From contig JARKOY010000174.1 in assembly GCA_029975555.1 (NCBI GenBank), positions 1 to 64,000 of the forward strand: a DNA stretch of 64,000 nucleotides. The letters run 5' to 3'. A program made the position numbers and the translations under genes. This document shows, in pieces, positions 37,701-46,299 of this stretch; positions within the stretch are counted from its first letter, which is position 1, and the number at the start of each line of letters is the position of its first letter. Under the pieces are notes generated by a model that saw only the letters and a list, made by a program, of their open reading frames with translations, was not told the DNA's origin and did not search any database. This stretch comes from Spirochaetia bacterium (GTDB taxonomy: Bacteria > Spirochaetota > Spirochaetia > Treponematales > Rectinemataceae).

Positions 37701-38112
37701 TGTAATCCGGAGGAGGTACGGGAATCGCTAACGTGCGCGCCGATACCACGGCGATTTCGAAATCGCCGTCGGCGAGCCTCGCAAGCGCGGAGGCCCTCTC
37801 GGAGAAGGTTCGGGATCGAGGGGGAACCGCCTTGTAAGGTGCCCCGGGCCACGAAGGGAACTTGAAAATATTGGCACCTGTCAGGGCAAGGTCCTCTTCA
37901 AACTCCTCAGCCTCCTGATCTGAGGGAAGAACGACGAGACATTTCTTGCCCGTGCGTTGAACAAGGGGGACTAGGCTGAAGGCCAGGAGAGGGTTCTCAG
38001 AGTTCTGTATATGAACAGGACGAGTGCCGCGCTGCAGTTGTTTCTCTATTGTTCGCAGGGCAGGGTTGCCAGATATTTTTTCGAATAACGCTTGCAGAGT
38101 ATTGGGTTTCAT
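34711..38112 (-). CDS. mfd: Transcription-repair coupling factor Mfd
   Basis: Mfd removes RNA polymerase stalled at lesions and recruits UvrA. The 1133-residue protein has UvrB-like N-terminal domains, the RNA-polymerase-interacting domain (SPGDYVVHVNYGIGRFSGIERL-like region, in part, about 480-500), Walker A CGDVGFGKTEIA, the DEEQ box (VIDEEQRFG), the TRG/translocase motifs (GRVGRSDRQAYAYLLYP) and a C-terminal TRCF domain. I place the start at 38112 (MKPNTLQALFEK), since a -10-like TATACT at 38148-38143 would lie inside the longer frame that starts at 38163. It converges on the methyltransferase gene. Confidence 0.96.
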   Translation of the reverse strand: MKPNTLQALFEKISGNPALRTIEKQLQRGTRPVHIQNSENPLLAFSLVPLVQRTGKKCLVVLPSDQEAEEFEEDLALTGANIFKFPSWPGAPYKAVPPRSRTFSERASALARLADGDFEIAVVSARTLAIPVPPPDYIRAHTLLLKVRAVFEPDIISNQLAELGYLRVPTVSLPGEYAVRGEVLDVYVPGDDLAVRIHFDFDRIERIVRFDPATQSGKEKAEQICIRPLKEVVWDSEAIAHLRQHSREFAQPESRIDQVVEALNSAREMEGEEFWFPLAFDKASSLIDYADPNTLCVVVARERIEALSETIRKEYASMYRLALREALVPPPHKIVFNISQLLSSVPGILFCYALKGIDEEAERISLGAEPPRSYFGNIRLFKEELAGFKREQYHTWIVASSAPQAERIASLIQDDSITIVQGPISSGFNLPALKLRVLAEHELFGRRKHVPRSLARAKSAAIESFIELSPGDYVVHVNYGIGRFSGIERLTVLGLERDYIRIDYAGDEKVFVPIEQANLVQRYIGNEGEAPRLDSLGSKAWENRKKRVSKSVEELAERLIRIYARRKAARGFAFPPDNEWQIQFEATFPFEETEDQLRCIEEVKRDMESTRPMDRLVCGDVGFGKTEIAMRACFKAVTAGKQVAFLAPTTILAEQHYENFIERIGDFPIKVALLSRLVDKKAQKATLKGLSDGSIDMVIGTHRILQKDVRFKDLGLLVIDEEQRFGVKDKERLKEMKASIDCLTLTATPIPRTLHMSLLKIRDMSVLQTPPLERQPIQTFVEEFSPELVARAIRNEMARGGQIFYLHNRVETLPEVEAFIRRLVPEALVESAHGQMDARDLESIMHRFIHGAFHVLVSTTIIENGIDIPNVNTIIIDRADNYGVSQLYQLKGRVGRSDRQAYAYLLYPDKRALSELAMKRLQIISDFTELGSGFKIAMKDLEVRGAGNLLGREQSGDIYAVGFDLYLKLLDEAVSRLSGLGQEEEEPYLELEYSGFIPDSYISIPMIKMEIYKRIASVRSQEEIDSLQEELVERFGPLPEEALSLLSLAEMRVLCRKLSISSLRERNGIVSVEFSKVSKISVEKILRLIRESSGAIRLSPEKPNAIQIQTKAIGLKEKSAYLKERLSFLAGTE

Positions 38113-38195
38113 CGTATGCTGTCCCACTGAGAGTGTTTTTCCAGTATACTCTTTATTCACCATGGATTTCTATGGGAGTCTAAGATCGGATTACC

Positions 38196-38597
38196 ATGCT
38201 TGTGCTAGTTTTGATTGAGGAGAACTCCATCGCGGACCTTGTTCTCAAGGCGCTGCGTGAGGCAGAGGTCGTTGCTTTCCGCTATCGTGATCCGCTGCGC
38301 GTGGTGGATTGTATTGCAGAGCTTGCGCCTGACATCCTCGTCGTGCGGCAGAAGGACTTCCCTCTGCATGCGCCGATGCTCGCGGCGATGATTCGATTCT
38401 ACAGACCCCTCCAGCGCTGCAAGGTCATAGTCTTGGGGGAGGGGGAGCCTCCTTTTCCCGGCTGTTCTTTTGTTGGGGAAGCATTGCTTTCGGAACAAGC
38501 TTCCGGTATTTGCTCGGCGCTCCTTGGTCCAAATTATGCCGCCCCCCACAGAGGCAGCAGACTTGTCGCCCGCGCCCAGCGCATGATGAAAGAATGA
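38196..38597 (+). CDS. Hypothetical receiver-like protein
   Basis: A 133-residue protein. The alternation of hydrophobic strands and helices (LVLVLIEENSIADLVLKAL, PDILVVRQKD, CKVIVLGEGEPP) resembles a CheY-type fold, but the phosphoacceptor Asp position reads RQKDF and the early acidic pair is EEN, so it would be a pseudo-receiver at best. I do not recognise the family. It diverges from mfd by 83 bases. TAAGAT (38181-38186) lies 9 bases before its ATG, with no Shine-Dalgarno sequence, so it may also be read from a near-leaderless mRNA. Codon positions look coding, but confidence is moderate. Confidence 0.6.
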   Translation: MLVLVLIEENSIADLVLKALREAEVVAFRYRDPLRVVDCIAELAPDILVVRQKDFPLHAPMLAAMIRFYRPLQRCKVIVLGEGEPPFPGCSFVGEALLSEQASGICSALLGPNYAAPHRGSRLVARAQRMMKE

Positions 38598-38735
38598 ATT
38601 CTGTACGTCGAACCCAGGGTGGAAGTCTCGGCAGGTCCAGGGCTGCTCTGCAGCGGAAGCATCTGACATTAAACCAATGGTGGCCGTCCACCATACGACT
38701 GTACAGCGCCAGCGCCACAACAAAATGGCTTCAGC

Positions 38736-38764
38736 TTGCATTTTTATAACTTTTGCTATATAAT
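38736..38764 (+). promoter_or_regulatory. Promoter of the ArsR-type regulator, almost leaderless
   Basis: TTGCAT (38736-38741), a 17-nt spacer and a full-consensus TATAAT (38759-38764) lie 9 bases before the ATG at 38774, so the leader would be about three bases. The short inverted repeat ATAAT/ATTAT (38760-38775 region) overlaps the start and could be an operator. Confidence 0.65.
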
Positions 38765-38773
38765 AATCGCATT

Positions 38774-39103
38774 ATGGATTCTAGTTCCAAACCTTGCAAT
38801 GAAAAGCAATTAGCTCCTTATGCCCAAAAGTATAAGGCGATCGGCCATCCCATTCGGCTGAAAATTCTCTGTCTTATCGCGCACCAAGAGGTGCCCTGCG
38901 TGGGGGATATCTGGCGCTGCCTCGATCAGCCCCAGCCCGTCGTGTCCCAGCACTTGGCCATCTTGAAACGCAACGGCATCGTCTCTTCAGAGGTGAAGAA
39001 GACCCGGCGGATCTATTCTATAAGCGATCCTTTCATCAAGAACCTGGTCGATGCCATGATTGCCGAAATACGCGCCAATGCAGACGAGATAAGTACAAAA
39101 TAA
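38774..39103 (+). CDS. ArsR/SmtB family transcriptional regulator
   Basis: A 109-residue winged-helix regulator: KYKAIGHPIRLKILCLI (about 17-33), then the recognition helix LDQPQPVVSQHLAILKRNGIVSSEVKKTRRIYSI (about 52-85). The ELCVCDL metal motif of arsenic sensors is replaced by EVPCVGDIWRCL, so Cys40 and Cys46 are present but the spacing differs; metal sensing is uncertain. No transporter or resistance gene is adjacent. It converges on ispG. Confidence 0.88.
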   Translation: MDSSSKPCNEKQLAPYAQKYKAIGHPIRLKILCLIAHQEVPCVGDIWRCLDQPQPVVSQHLAILKRNGIVSSEVKKTRRIYSISDPFIKNLVDAMIAEIRANADEISTK

Positions 39104-39137
39104 TCTTTGGGTCACTGATGCACGAAAGGGTCAGATT

Positions 39138-40226
39138 CTATTTCGCTTTTTCCTCGATGAGTTTATCGAGTTCTTCCTGAAATGCCTTGTCCGCGTCGCA
39201 CACATCAATTCGCCGGATTATCTTTCCATCCCTAAAAATCAATGCTGAATTTCCCGCCCCCGTGATGCCAAGATCGGCGTGACGAGCCTCTCCTGGCCCG
39301 TTCACGACGCAGCCCATGATGGCGATGGTTATGTCGGCGTCTGTGGCATAGAACCTATGCATCCACCTCGAAGTGAAGGCGTGCGTGTCGAACGACGCCC
39401 TGCCGCAGCGCGGGCAGGACACGATTCTCACGCCGCGCAGAGACTTTCCGGCGCATCCAAGAATCTCCTTGCCGGCCAGCACTTCCTGCTCCATCGAGTC
39501 GGATAGGGAGACGCGGATGGTGGCTCCTATTCCTTTCTTCAAAAGCGGTACAAGGGCCGCAGTGTTCCGAACGACGCCCGCGACGAGAGGTCCCGCCTCG
39601 GTCACGCCTAAGTGCAGGGGGTAGGGATAGCGCGAGGCAAACTCCTCGTTGGCGCGGACCACCTCGTCGGGCTCGTTCATCTTGAGCGAAATGACAATGT
39701 CGCCGAAGCGCATGGATTCCAGCACCTCGATCTCGCGCTCCGCAGCCGCGAGCGCGGCCTCCACGATGTCGGGCTCCTGGGCCAAATCTTTAGGAAGAGA
39801 ACCTCCATTGATGCCCACGCGGATCGGAATACCCTTGTCCATGGCCTTGGTGGCGACCTCGCGCACCTTCCATTCGGCGCCTATGTTGCCAGGATTTATC
39901 CTGATCTTGGCGATGGGGAAGTCCATGCAACGCAGCGCTATCCGCCAGTCGAAATGGATATCGGCGACCACGGGTATCGGGGACAAATCCGCGACCAGCC
40001 CGAGCGACTCCACGGCCGACATGTCGGGGACGGCGAAGCGAATAATCTGACATCCAAGTTTTTGTAAGTTCGCGATCCTTTCGATTATGGACGCGAGCCG
40101 TGGATCATCGGAGCCGGAGAATGCGGGGAGCGGATCCTTCCACATCGTCTGGACGCTCACAGGCCAGTCACCGCCCATGAAAAGACTTCCAACTTTTATC
40201 GTCTTCGTAGGCGACAAGGCAATCAC
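39138..40226 (-). CDS. ispG: (E)-4-hydroxy-3-methylbut-2-enyl-diphosphate synthase IspG (GcpE)
   Basis: IspG is the [4Fe-4S] enzyme of the penultimate MEP-pathway step. Present are VADIHFDWRIAL (about 88-99), INPGNIGAEWKVREV, the Cys ligands in VSCPRCGRASFD (Cys pair) and the third in GCVVNGPGEARHADLGI. At 362 residues it is the ordinary bacterial size. The start is a GTG at 40226 with AAGGGAG just upstream. It follows the V-ATPase K gene by 25 bases and probably shares its transcript. Confidence 0.96.
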   Translation of the reverse strand: MIALSPTKTIKVGSLFMGGDWPVSVQTMWKDPLPAFSGSDDPRLASIIERIANLQKLGCQIIRFAVPDMSAVESLGLVADLSPIPVVADIHFDWRIALRCMDFPIAKIRINPGNIGAEWKVREVATKAMDKGIPIRVGINGGSLPKDLAQEPDIVEAALAAAEREIEVLESMRFGDIVISLKMNEPDEVVRANEEFASRYPYPLHLGVTEAGPLVAGVVRNTAALVPLLKKGIGATIRVSLSDSMEQEVLAGKEILGCAGKSLRGVRIVSCPRCGRASFDTHAFTSRWMHRFYATDADITIAIMGCVVNGPGEARHADLGITGAGNSALIFRDGKIIRRIDVCDADKAFQEELDKLIEEKAK

Positions 40227-40251
40227 GCTCCCTTAAAAAAGAATCGACAGG

Positions 40252-40674
40252 TTATACTGCGCTGAAAGTGAATGCCAACACAAAAAGGGCGACGGTCTCG
40301 CAGAGGCCGACCACGATGATGTAGTTGGCGAAGCCCTTCCCGGTCTCTCCGTAGGCGTCGCAGCCTGCGGCCGCAGCCTTCCCTTGGGCCATCGCGGAGA
40401 CACCTTCCGCAATCCCCGACATGATGCCGGCCGCAAGAAGGAGCAGGGGGTCCTTCGTCGAGTTGATGATTCTACTCATCAATATAAAGCTGTAAATAGT
40501 CTGGGTAAGGGGAGCTCCTGCAAAAGCCACCAGCAAAAATGAGGCTGGCTTATTATTCAGATAGGAACGTTTCCACGAGCCTATTGCCGCCATGCCAGCA
40601 ATGCCTGCACCAATGCCAGAGCCTATGGCCCCCAACCCAAGCACACAAGCAGCGCCAATCAATCCGATGTTCAT
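40252..40674 (-). CDS. atpK: V-type ATP synthase subunit K (c-ring proteolipid)
   Basis: The membrane ring subunit that carries the ion. The 140-residue protein has four hydrophobic helices: GAACVLGLGAIGSGIGAGIAGMAAIG (about 6-31), then SFLLVAFAGAPLTQTIYSFILM, LLLAAGIMSGIAEGVSAMAQGKAAAAG and FANYIIVVGLCETVALFVLAF. Two hairpins point to a duplicated proteolipid, with the ion-site Glu in LCETVALF; the first hairpin instead has Gln in LTQTIYS, so possibly one carboxylate per two hairpins. GGAGAGAGGAG precedes the ATG. It is the last V-ATPase gene in the operon. Confidence 0.93.
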   Translation of the reverse strand: MNIGLIGAACVLGLGAIGSGIGAGIAGMAAIGSWKRSYLNNKPASFLLVAFAGAPLTQTIYSFILMSRIINSTKDPLLLLAAGIMSGIAEGVSAMAQGKAAAAGCDAYGETGKGFANYIIVVGLCETVALFVLAFTFSAV

Positions 40675-40694
40675 ACTCCTCTCTCCTTATTCTT

Positions 40695-42590
40695 TTATAG
40701 TGTAGATTCCATAGACGCTGAAAGGTGTTCTTCCTCCCTCAGCGGATTATATTTGTAACCAGACCACTCCATGCCGAGGTGTTGGGAAAACTCCAGCATG
40801 TTGAGTCGTACGCCATGGACGATGACCGAAAGCACGGTCAGCACAAAGTTGAGCGAATGAGCAACCACCAAGAGCACGGAAGCGATGATCAGTTTCAGTA
40901 TGAAGCCGATCAGAAACCCGAAAGGCCCGCTCAGAAGCCCTGCCGCCATCCCGTTGACAGTCTGCGCGAACGCGAGCCCGGCAAGCCCAACCGCCCAGAG
41001 ACGTATGTAGGAGACAATGTCGGCAAAGACGCTGACGGTGCCCAAAAATGTCGGAATAATGCCTTTCAGGCTCTCCACAAGGCTTGAGCCAAGTTTGCCA
41101 GTCCAGTTTCCGAACACAAATACAAGGATAAATCCTGCACCAATACATACAATTGCCCAATTCCCTATAGGAAACCGCTTCGCATCGATGACGAGATTCA
41201 GCGCCGCGTTGAACATCCCGGCGAGCAACAGCAACGAGCCGACCTGGGACAGAAACTTCAAGTTGGGGAAATCGCGCTTTATGTTCTTGATGTGGGCGAT
41301 TGAGAGCTGGACCAAGCCAATTGAGAAGCAAAGCACCTTGATGTTGTTTTCAGAATCCGGCGATTGGCCGTTGATGAGTGGCAGAGAGATATTTTGAAGC
41401 AGCTTCGGAAGATGATCGAACTGAATGCCGAACCACGTCGCCGTCAGCGCACCCCACAGAATGGTGGTTGCTCCCAAAAGGACGAACAGTTTCTGTGCAT
41501 CCCCGACGGGCCTGCCCTTTCTTTTCGCCGCGACTATCGAAGCGAGCGAGAGAAGCACGATGATCGTTCCGTAGCTGGCATCACCGAAGATCATCGCAAA
41601 GAATATCGCAAAGAATATGAGGAACCATGAGGATATGTCGTACTCGCGATAATTGGGCACTGTCCCTAAAAAATCGAATACGGGCTGAATGATGCGTATT
41701 GCCGGCGGATTTTCCACAAGCGTCGGCGGCTGGTCTTCCTCTGAAGGATCGTCGAAGACGATGCCCCATCCATACTTTATGGCGATTTTCTTTAATTTTT
41801 CACACTCCCGCGCGGGAACATAACCTTTTAAATATGCAAAGTGCTCATGTTCAGGCATCCCGGAGCGCACCTTTTCGAGAACAATCTTCGATTCTATCTC
41901 GTGAAGGTATGCCTTCAAGAGCGAGAGTTTGCCTGATTCCTCCTTGAGATTCTGGAATATTTCCTGTTTTCTCTTCTCGATTGCATTGAGCTCCTGGCGC
42001 ATCTGGGACAAGGAACGCTCAGGGGGGAGGAACTCCTGAAATGAAGGGGGTAACTCCGGCAATTTTTCGTCCTGGTCGAGAATGATGGCAATTCTCACCT
42101 TGCCCTTCGGCGCAAGAATCCTTATATACTCGAGTTCTTTAGGGATGGCGGAGATATCTCTCGGAGGAGCATCGAAGAGGCGAAGCGAGAATGTCCCCCC
42201 AAGCGCCTGGGCAAACGAATCTGCCGAGACTTCCCCCCAGCTCTTCGTCCTATCAATCTCGCGAAGAAGCTGCGTGGCCCGCTCGTGCAACGAATCCAAC
42301 TCACGCTTTAAACCTGAGACACGCAAGACAAGATCCCGTATGCCCTCGGCAGTCCACTGACCTTGGGCAGTTTCTGCGATGGCCACTTTCTTTTTTTTAT
42401 CCACATAATTCTGAAGAAAATAATACGCGGATTCAGCCTCGGCCTTCTCTCGCTCAAGGCTCTGATAGGCCTCCCCCCTGCCCTGCAGCTCCTCGACGTG
42501 GGCGACGCCGAGTTTCCTGAGACGCTCAGGCACTTTCGCCCTGTCCTTGTCGAGCACGATGAGGTAGAACTTCTTCATGGGCACGATCAT
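40695..42590 (-). CDS. atpI: V-type ATP synthase subunit I (a-type)
   Basis: The 631-residue stator/ion-channel subunit. The N-terminal ~300 residues are soluble and coiled-coil-rich (for example 88-120 and 195-255). The C-terminal half has about seven membrane segments beginning near SSWFLIFFAIFFAMIFGDASYGTII. The essential Arg of the channel is probably in DIVSYIRLWAVGLAG. It overlaps subunit D by four bases. Confidence 0.94.
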   Translation of the reverse strand: MIVPMKKFYLIVLDKDRAKVPERLRKLGVAHVEELQGRGEAYQSLEREKAEAESAYYFLQNYVDKKKKVAIAETAQGQWTAEGIRDLVLRVSGLKRELDSLHERATQLLREIDRTKSWGEVSADSFAQALGGTFSLRLFDAPPRDISAIPKELEYIRILAPKGKVRIAIILDQDEKLPELPPSFQEFLPPERSLSQMRQELNAIEKRKQEIFQNLKEESGKLSLLKAYLHEIESKIVLEKVRSGMPEHEHFAYLKGYVPARECEKLKKIAIKYGWGIVFDDPSEEDQPPTLVENPPAIRIIQPVFDFLGTVPNYREYDISSWFLIFFAIFFAMIFGDASYGTIIVLLSLASIVAAKRKGRPVGDAQKLFVLLGATTILWGALTATWFGIQFDHLPKLLQNISLPLINGQSPDSENNIKVLCFSIGLVQLSIAHIKNIKRDFPNLKFLSQVGSLLLLAGMFNAALNLVIDAKRFPIGNWAIVCIGAGFILVFVFGNWTGKLGSSLVESLKGIIPTFLGTVSVFADIVSYIRLWAVGLAGLAFAQTVNGMAAGLLSGPFGFLIGFILKLIIASVLLVVAHSLNFVLTVLSVIVHGVRLNMLEFSQHLGMEWSGYKYNPLREEEHLSASMESTL

Positions 42591-43201
42591 CGCTCGGCTC
42601 CTTCGACTTTCCGCTTCGCGATTTTTCCTCTGACGACCTGGGCGGTCTGCTGATCGCCGAGATAGATGCGTATCTTGCGGATGTCTGCGATCGTCTCGGG
42701 GATCTTCACCTTTTCGAACAGATTCACCCGCTGCGTCGTAATGCGCAGCTCATGGGCGAGCAACGCCCTCTGGTGCGTGACGACATCCAGCTCCATCTGC
42801 GTGCGCAAAAGCTGCTCAAGGAGCGTCAGCGCGGAATCGACCCAGGGAGGCGTGGTATAGAGATCGTAGACCTGGCGTTCGAACTCCACATCCTGAAAAA
42901 TCGGTATAACAACGCCGGCGATGTTGCCGGTATCGGTCTTCAGGGAAGAGACCCTCAAAAGCGGCTTCCCGTCAAGACTCCTCGCCTTCCCTTGTTCTGA
43001 AAACACCGCGATCCACGCATCGTACTCTTTCTCGAGGCTCGCTTTCCGGGCCTCGAGCTGCTCAAGCCGAGCCTGGACGCTCCGCACCTCGATCTGAAGC
43101 TGCTGCTTTTTAAGCTGAAGCGTCGGGAGATAGCGCTCGTACATCTTGAGCGCATCTTTTTTCTTCTTCAGCTCGTTCTTCGTCAGCTTAATCTTTGCCA
43201 T
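42587..43201 (-). CDS. atpD: V-type ATP synthase subunit D (central stalk)
   Basis: The 204-residue rotor shaft protein. It is almost entirely helical, starting KIKLTKNELKKKKDALKMYERYLPTLQLKKQQL (long coiled coil, about 3-60) and ending in a second helix (RVNLFEKVKIPETIADIRKIRIYLGDQQTAQVVRGKIAKRK). This two-helix pattern with RVNALE-like RVNLFEKV is diagnostic. It lies 32 bases after subunit B. Confidence 0.93.
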   Translation of the reverse strand: MAKIKLTKNELKKKKDALKMYERYLPTLQLKKQQLQIEVRSVQARLEQLEARKASLEKEYDAWIAVFSEQGKARSLDGKPLLRVSSLKTDTGNIAGVVIPIFQDVEFERQVYDLYTTPPWVDSALTLLEQLLRTQMELDVVTHQRALLAHELRITTQRVNLFEKVKIPETIADIRKIRIYLGDQQTAQVVRGKIAKRKVEGAER

Positions 43202-43233
43202 GCCGCATCGCCTTCCCTACCACAGGGGATCCT

Positions 43234-44532
43234 TCACTTGCCACCGACCCAGAATTTCTGGATCAAATCCGAACGCAGCCCGGTCTCTCGAGGCTCAAAG
43301 CATTCGGCGAGGATAGCCCAGCACTGGTCCAAGGCCTTTTCGAGGGGGATGTTGACCGAAAGATCCATCATCCGCTGCTCGAACAGTTCGCCGTATTTGA
43401 GAAGCTTCCGATCCCATGCGCTCATCTGGAAGCCCATCGATTTCTTTTCCAGCGTATCCCTGTAGGCCGCAAAGAGCTTGATCATGGCGTCCATGATGGA
43501 ACGGTGATCCTCGCGCGTCTTGCCGTTGACCATCTGCTTCAGGCGCGAGAGAGAGCCAAAGGGCTCGATGTGCCCTCCTCGCAGATAGAACTGACCTTCG
43601 GTGATGTACCCTGTGTTGTCGGGAATAGGATGCGTGACATCGTCGCCAGGCATCGTCGTGACGGCCAGGATCGTAATGGAACCGGCATCGGAGAAATCCA
43701 CCGCTTTTTCGTAGCGGGCCGCGAGCTGAGAGTACAGGTCGCCGGGGTAGCCGCGGTTCGACGGGACCTGCTCTTGGGTTATCGCGATCTCCTTGAGGGC
43801 GTCGGCGAAGTTCGTCATATCGGTGAGGAGCACGAGCACATTCTTGCCCTTGAGGGCGAAGCGTTCCGCAACCGCGAGCGAGATGTCCGGCACCATGAGA
43901 CATTCGACGATGGGGTCGGCCGCGGTGTGCACGAACATGATCGTCTTCGAGAGTGCTCCGCCCTGCTCCAGCGTATCGCGGAAAAAGAGGTAATCGTCGT
44001 ACTTAAGCCCCATGCCGCCCAGCACGATGAGATCCACTTCCGCCTGCATCGCGATGCGCGCAAGCAGTTGGTTGTAAGGCTCACCGGACACCGAGAAAAT
44101 GGGCAGTTTTTGGCTCTTGACGAGGGTGTTGAAGACATCGATCATAGGAATGCCGGTGCGGATCATCTCGCGCGGAATGATGCGCTTGTACGGATTCACC
44201 GAAGGTCCAGCTATCGTGATGAGGTTGTCGGTGAGAACAGGTCCGCCGTCCCGCGGCTCGCCGGCCCCATCGAAAATGCGCCCCATGAGGCTGTCCGAAA
44301 AACTCACCTGCATAGGGTGTCCCAAAAACCGGACCTCGTCCCCTGTGGAGACGCCCCGTCCGCCTGCAAAGACCTGGAGATAGACCATCTCCCCGTCGAG
44401 ACGGATAGTCTCGGCGAGCGACATCCCGTACCGAGTCTTCACCTGCGCAAGCTCGCCGTAGGCGACATTCTGCGCCTTCACGGCAATTACATTGCCCACT
44501 ATCGATTCAATTCTCGAGTATATCTTGTTCAT
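43234..44532 (-). CDS. atpB: V-type ATP synthase subunit B (regulatory)
   Basis: The 432-residue non-catalytic nucleotide-site subunit of the V1 head. It has the F/V-ATPase fold but lacks the GxxxxGKT P-loop (the region reads [15 protein letters not shown]), as expected for subunit B. The ATP-synthase signature region [18 protein letters not shown]-like stretch ([15 protein letters not shown]) is near 275. It is four bases downstream of subunit A. Confidence 0.96.
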   Translation of the reverse strand: MNKIYSRIESIVGNVIAVKAQNVAYGELAQVKTRYGMSLAETIRLDGEMVYLQVFAGGRGVSTGDEVRFLGHPMQVSFSDSLMGRIFDGAGEPRDGGPVLTDNLITIAGPSVNPYKRIIPREMIRTGIPMIDVFNTLVKSQKLPIFSVSGEPYNQLLARIAMQAEVDLIVLGGMGLKYDDYLFFRDTLEQGGALSKTIMFVHTAADPIVECLMVPDISLAVAERFALKGKNVLVLLTDMTNFADALKEIAITQEQVPSNRGYPGDLYSQLAARYEKAVDFSDAGSITILAVTTMPGDDVTHPIPDNTGYITEGQFYLRGGHIEPFGSLSRLKQMVNGKTREDHRSIMDAMIKLFAAYRDTLEKKSMGFQMSAWDRKLLKYGELFEQRMMDLSVNIPLEKALDQCWAILAECFEPRETGLRSDLIQKFWVGGK

Positions 44533-44535
44533 GCC

Positions 44536-46299
44536 TCACTCCAGCGCCTTTATCGCTTTCAATCCGCGGTTTTCAAACTCGGGCTTTCTGTCTGCAAGCG
44601 CCTGCTCGACTTTTGTATAGAGCGAATCAAACATATCGCTGTCTTCCGGAGTGCCGTTCAGGTCGAGCATCGTCTGGCGCAGCTCGTAGAAGAAGTTCCG
44701 GGCATCTTCCTTATCTTGGAATGCGATGTGCGACGCAAGTATGTTCAGAACCAGCTTAAAGACGTGCTTCTGCCGCGAGGGCGACACCGCGGCATCGACA
44801 GGATCGAAGGAGTTTTGTTGGAGATAGACGGCATCGAGGAATTCGCTCTTGAGGTACACGACATAGTCTTCGAGGCTCGTGCCTTCCTCTCCGACAACCT
44901 TCATCATCGCGCCGACTTCTGATCCACGCTCAAGGAAGGAATGAGCATATTGGACGGCCTGTTTCGGCATTATCCCCTCATATTTCGACCAGGAGTCGAG
45001 AGGGTGGATCGCGGGGTACTTGCGCGCGTCCGACCGCTCGCGCGACAGGCCATGGAAGGCGCCGACGACTTTCAGGGTGGCCTGCGTGACGGGCTCCTCA
45101 AAGTTGCCGCCGGCCGGCGAAACTGTGCCGCCGATCGTGACGGAACCGGTCTTTCCATTGTAGAGTCGAACTATACCCGCTCGCTCATAGAAAGCGGCGA
45201 TGACCGACTCGAGGTATGCAGGGAAAGCCTCTTCGCCCGGAATCTCCTCGAGGCGGCCCGACATCTCGCGCATCGCCTGGGCCCAACGGCTCGTGGAGTC
45301 GGCGAGCAGAAGCACATCCAACCCCATCTGACGGTAATACTCGGCGATCGTCACCGCAGTGTACACTGAAGCTTCGCGCGCGGCGACCGGCATAGAAGAT
45401 GTGTTGCAGATGATCACTGTCCGCTCCATGAGCGACCGGCCAGTCTTCGGATCGATGATCTGAGGGAACTCTTTGAGCGTCTCCACGACCTCGCCTGCGC
45501 GTTCGCCGCACGCGGCGATGATCACGATATCGACCTCGGCGTGGCGACTCGTCACTTGCTGCAACACTGTCTTTCCCGCACCGAACGGGCCTGGAATACA
45601 GTAGGTCCCCCCCTTTGCCACCGGGAAAAACGTGTCGATGATCCGCGTCTTCGTGACAAGGGGTTCCGTCGGCTTGAGACGTTCCACATAACAGTCGACC
45701 GCGCGCTTCACCGGCCAGGAAAAACTCATCCGAACCTGCCTCGCATTTCCCCTTGCGTCGACCACTTCGGCGATAACATCGTCGAGCGTGTAGTCACCCT
45801 CGGGCAGTATCGTCGAGACGGTCCATTCGCCATAGAAATCAAAAGGAAGCATGATGATGTGCTTGAAATGCAGCTCGGGTACCCAGCCAAGGGCCATACC
45901 TCTCCGCAGCACATCCCCTTCTTTCGCCTGCGGCGTGAAGTGCCAGGTTCGGTCGCGTGGAAGCGCCTTCAGATAGAGCCCAGGCTCAAGGAAGTACCCT
46001 GCTCTCTCGGCGATCTCCGGAAGCGGGTTCTGAAGCCCATCGTATATCTGTCCCAGGAGGCCGGGACCGAGCTCTACCGACAAAAGTTCGTTGGTGAATC
46101 GAACCTTGTCGCCGACCCGGATACCTTTGGTGATCTCGTACACCTGAACCTGAACCGAAGTTCCGCGTATACGGATCACCTCGCTCTTCAAGCTCTTGCC
46201 CCCTGTTTCGATATAGGCGACTTCGTTCATGGTCACTATTCCGTCGGTGTTGACGGAAACCATATTGCCATTTACTGCGGTCACGAATCCTTCTGTCAT
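44536..46299 (-). CDS. atpA: V-type ATP synthase subunit A (catalytic)
   Basis: The 587-residue catalytic subunit. The P-loop GPFGAGKTVLQQ is near residues 235-246, the Walker B/E region ACGERAGEVVE near 261-271, and LLADSTSRWAQAMREMSGRLEEIPGEE near 340-366. The non-homologous insert typical of subunit A (about 110-190) is present. It overlaps the DUF2764 gene by four bases and is 3 bases from subunit B, so the head subunits are co-translated. Confidence 0.97.
   Translation of the reverse strand: MTEGFVTAVNGNMVSVNTDGIVTMNEVAYIETGGKSLKSEVIRIRGTSVQVQVYEITKGIRVGDKVRFTNELLSVELGPGLLGQIYDGLQNPLPEIAERAGYFLEPGLYLKALPRDRTWHFTPQAKEGDVLRRGMALGWVPELHFKHIIMLPFDFYGEWTVSTILPEGDYTLDDVIAEVVDARGNARQVRMSFSWPVKRAVDCYVERLKPTEPLVTKTRIIDTFFPVAKGGTYCIPGPFGAGKTVLQQVTSRHAEVDIVIIAACGERAGEVVETLKEFPQIIDPKTGRSLMERTVIICNTSSMPVAAREASVYTAVTIAEYYRQMGLDVLLLADSTSRWAQAMREMSGRLEEIPGEEAFPAYLESVIAAFYERAGIVRLYNGKTGSVTIGGTVSPAGGNFEEPVTQATLKVVGAFHGLSRERSDARKYPAIHPLDSWSKYEGIMPKQAVQYAHSFLERGSEVGAMMKVVGEEGTSLEDYVVYLKSEFLDAVYLQQNSFDPVDAAVSPSRQKHVFKLVLNILASHIAFQDKEDARNFFYELRQTMLDLNGTPEDSDMFDSLYTKVEQALADRKPEFENRGLKAIKALE

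Noticed and set aside
38205-38741. 178-codon ORF on the minus strand opposite the receiver-like protein
   Set aside because: Translation is Cys/Trp/Arg-rich with no motif and no ribosome-binding site; the plus-strand frame is more protein-like.
43195-44922. 575-codon ORF on the plus strand
   Set aside because: It is a mirror of V-ATPase subunits B and A, caused by strong third-base G/C preference. The protein is rich in His, Arg and Glu with no domain.
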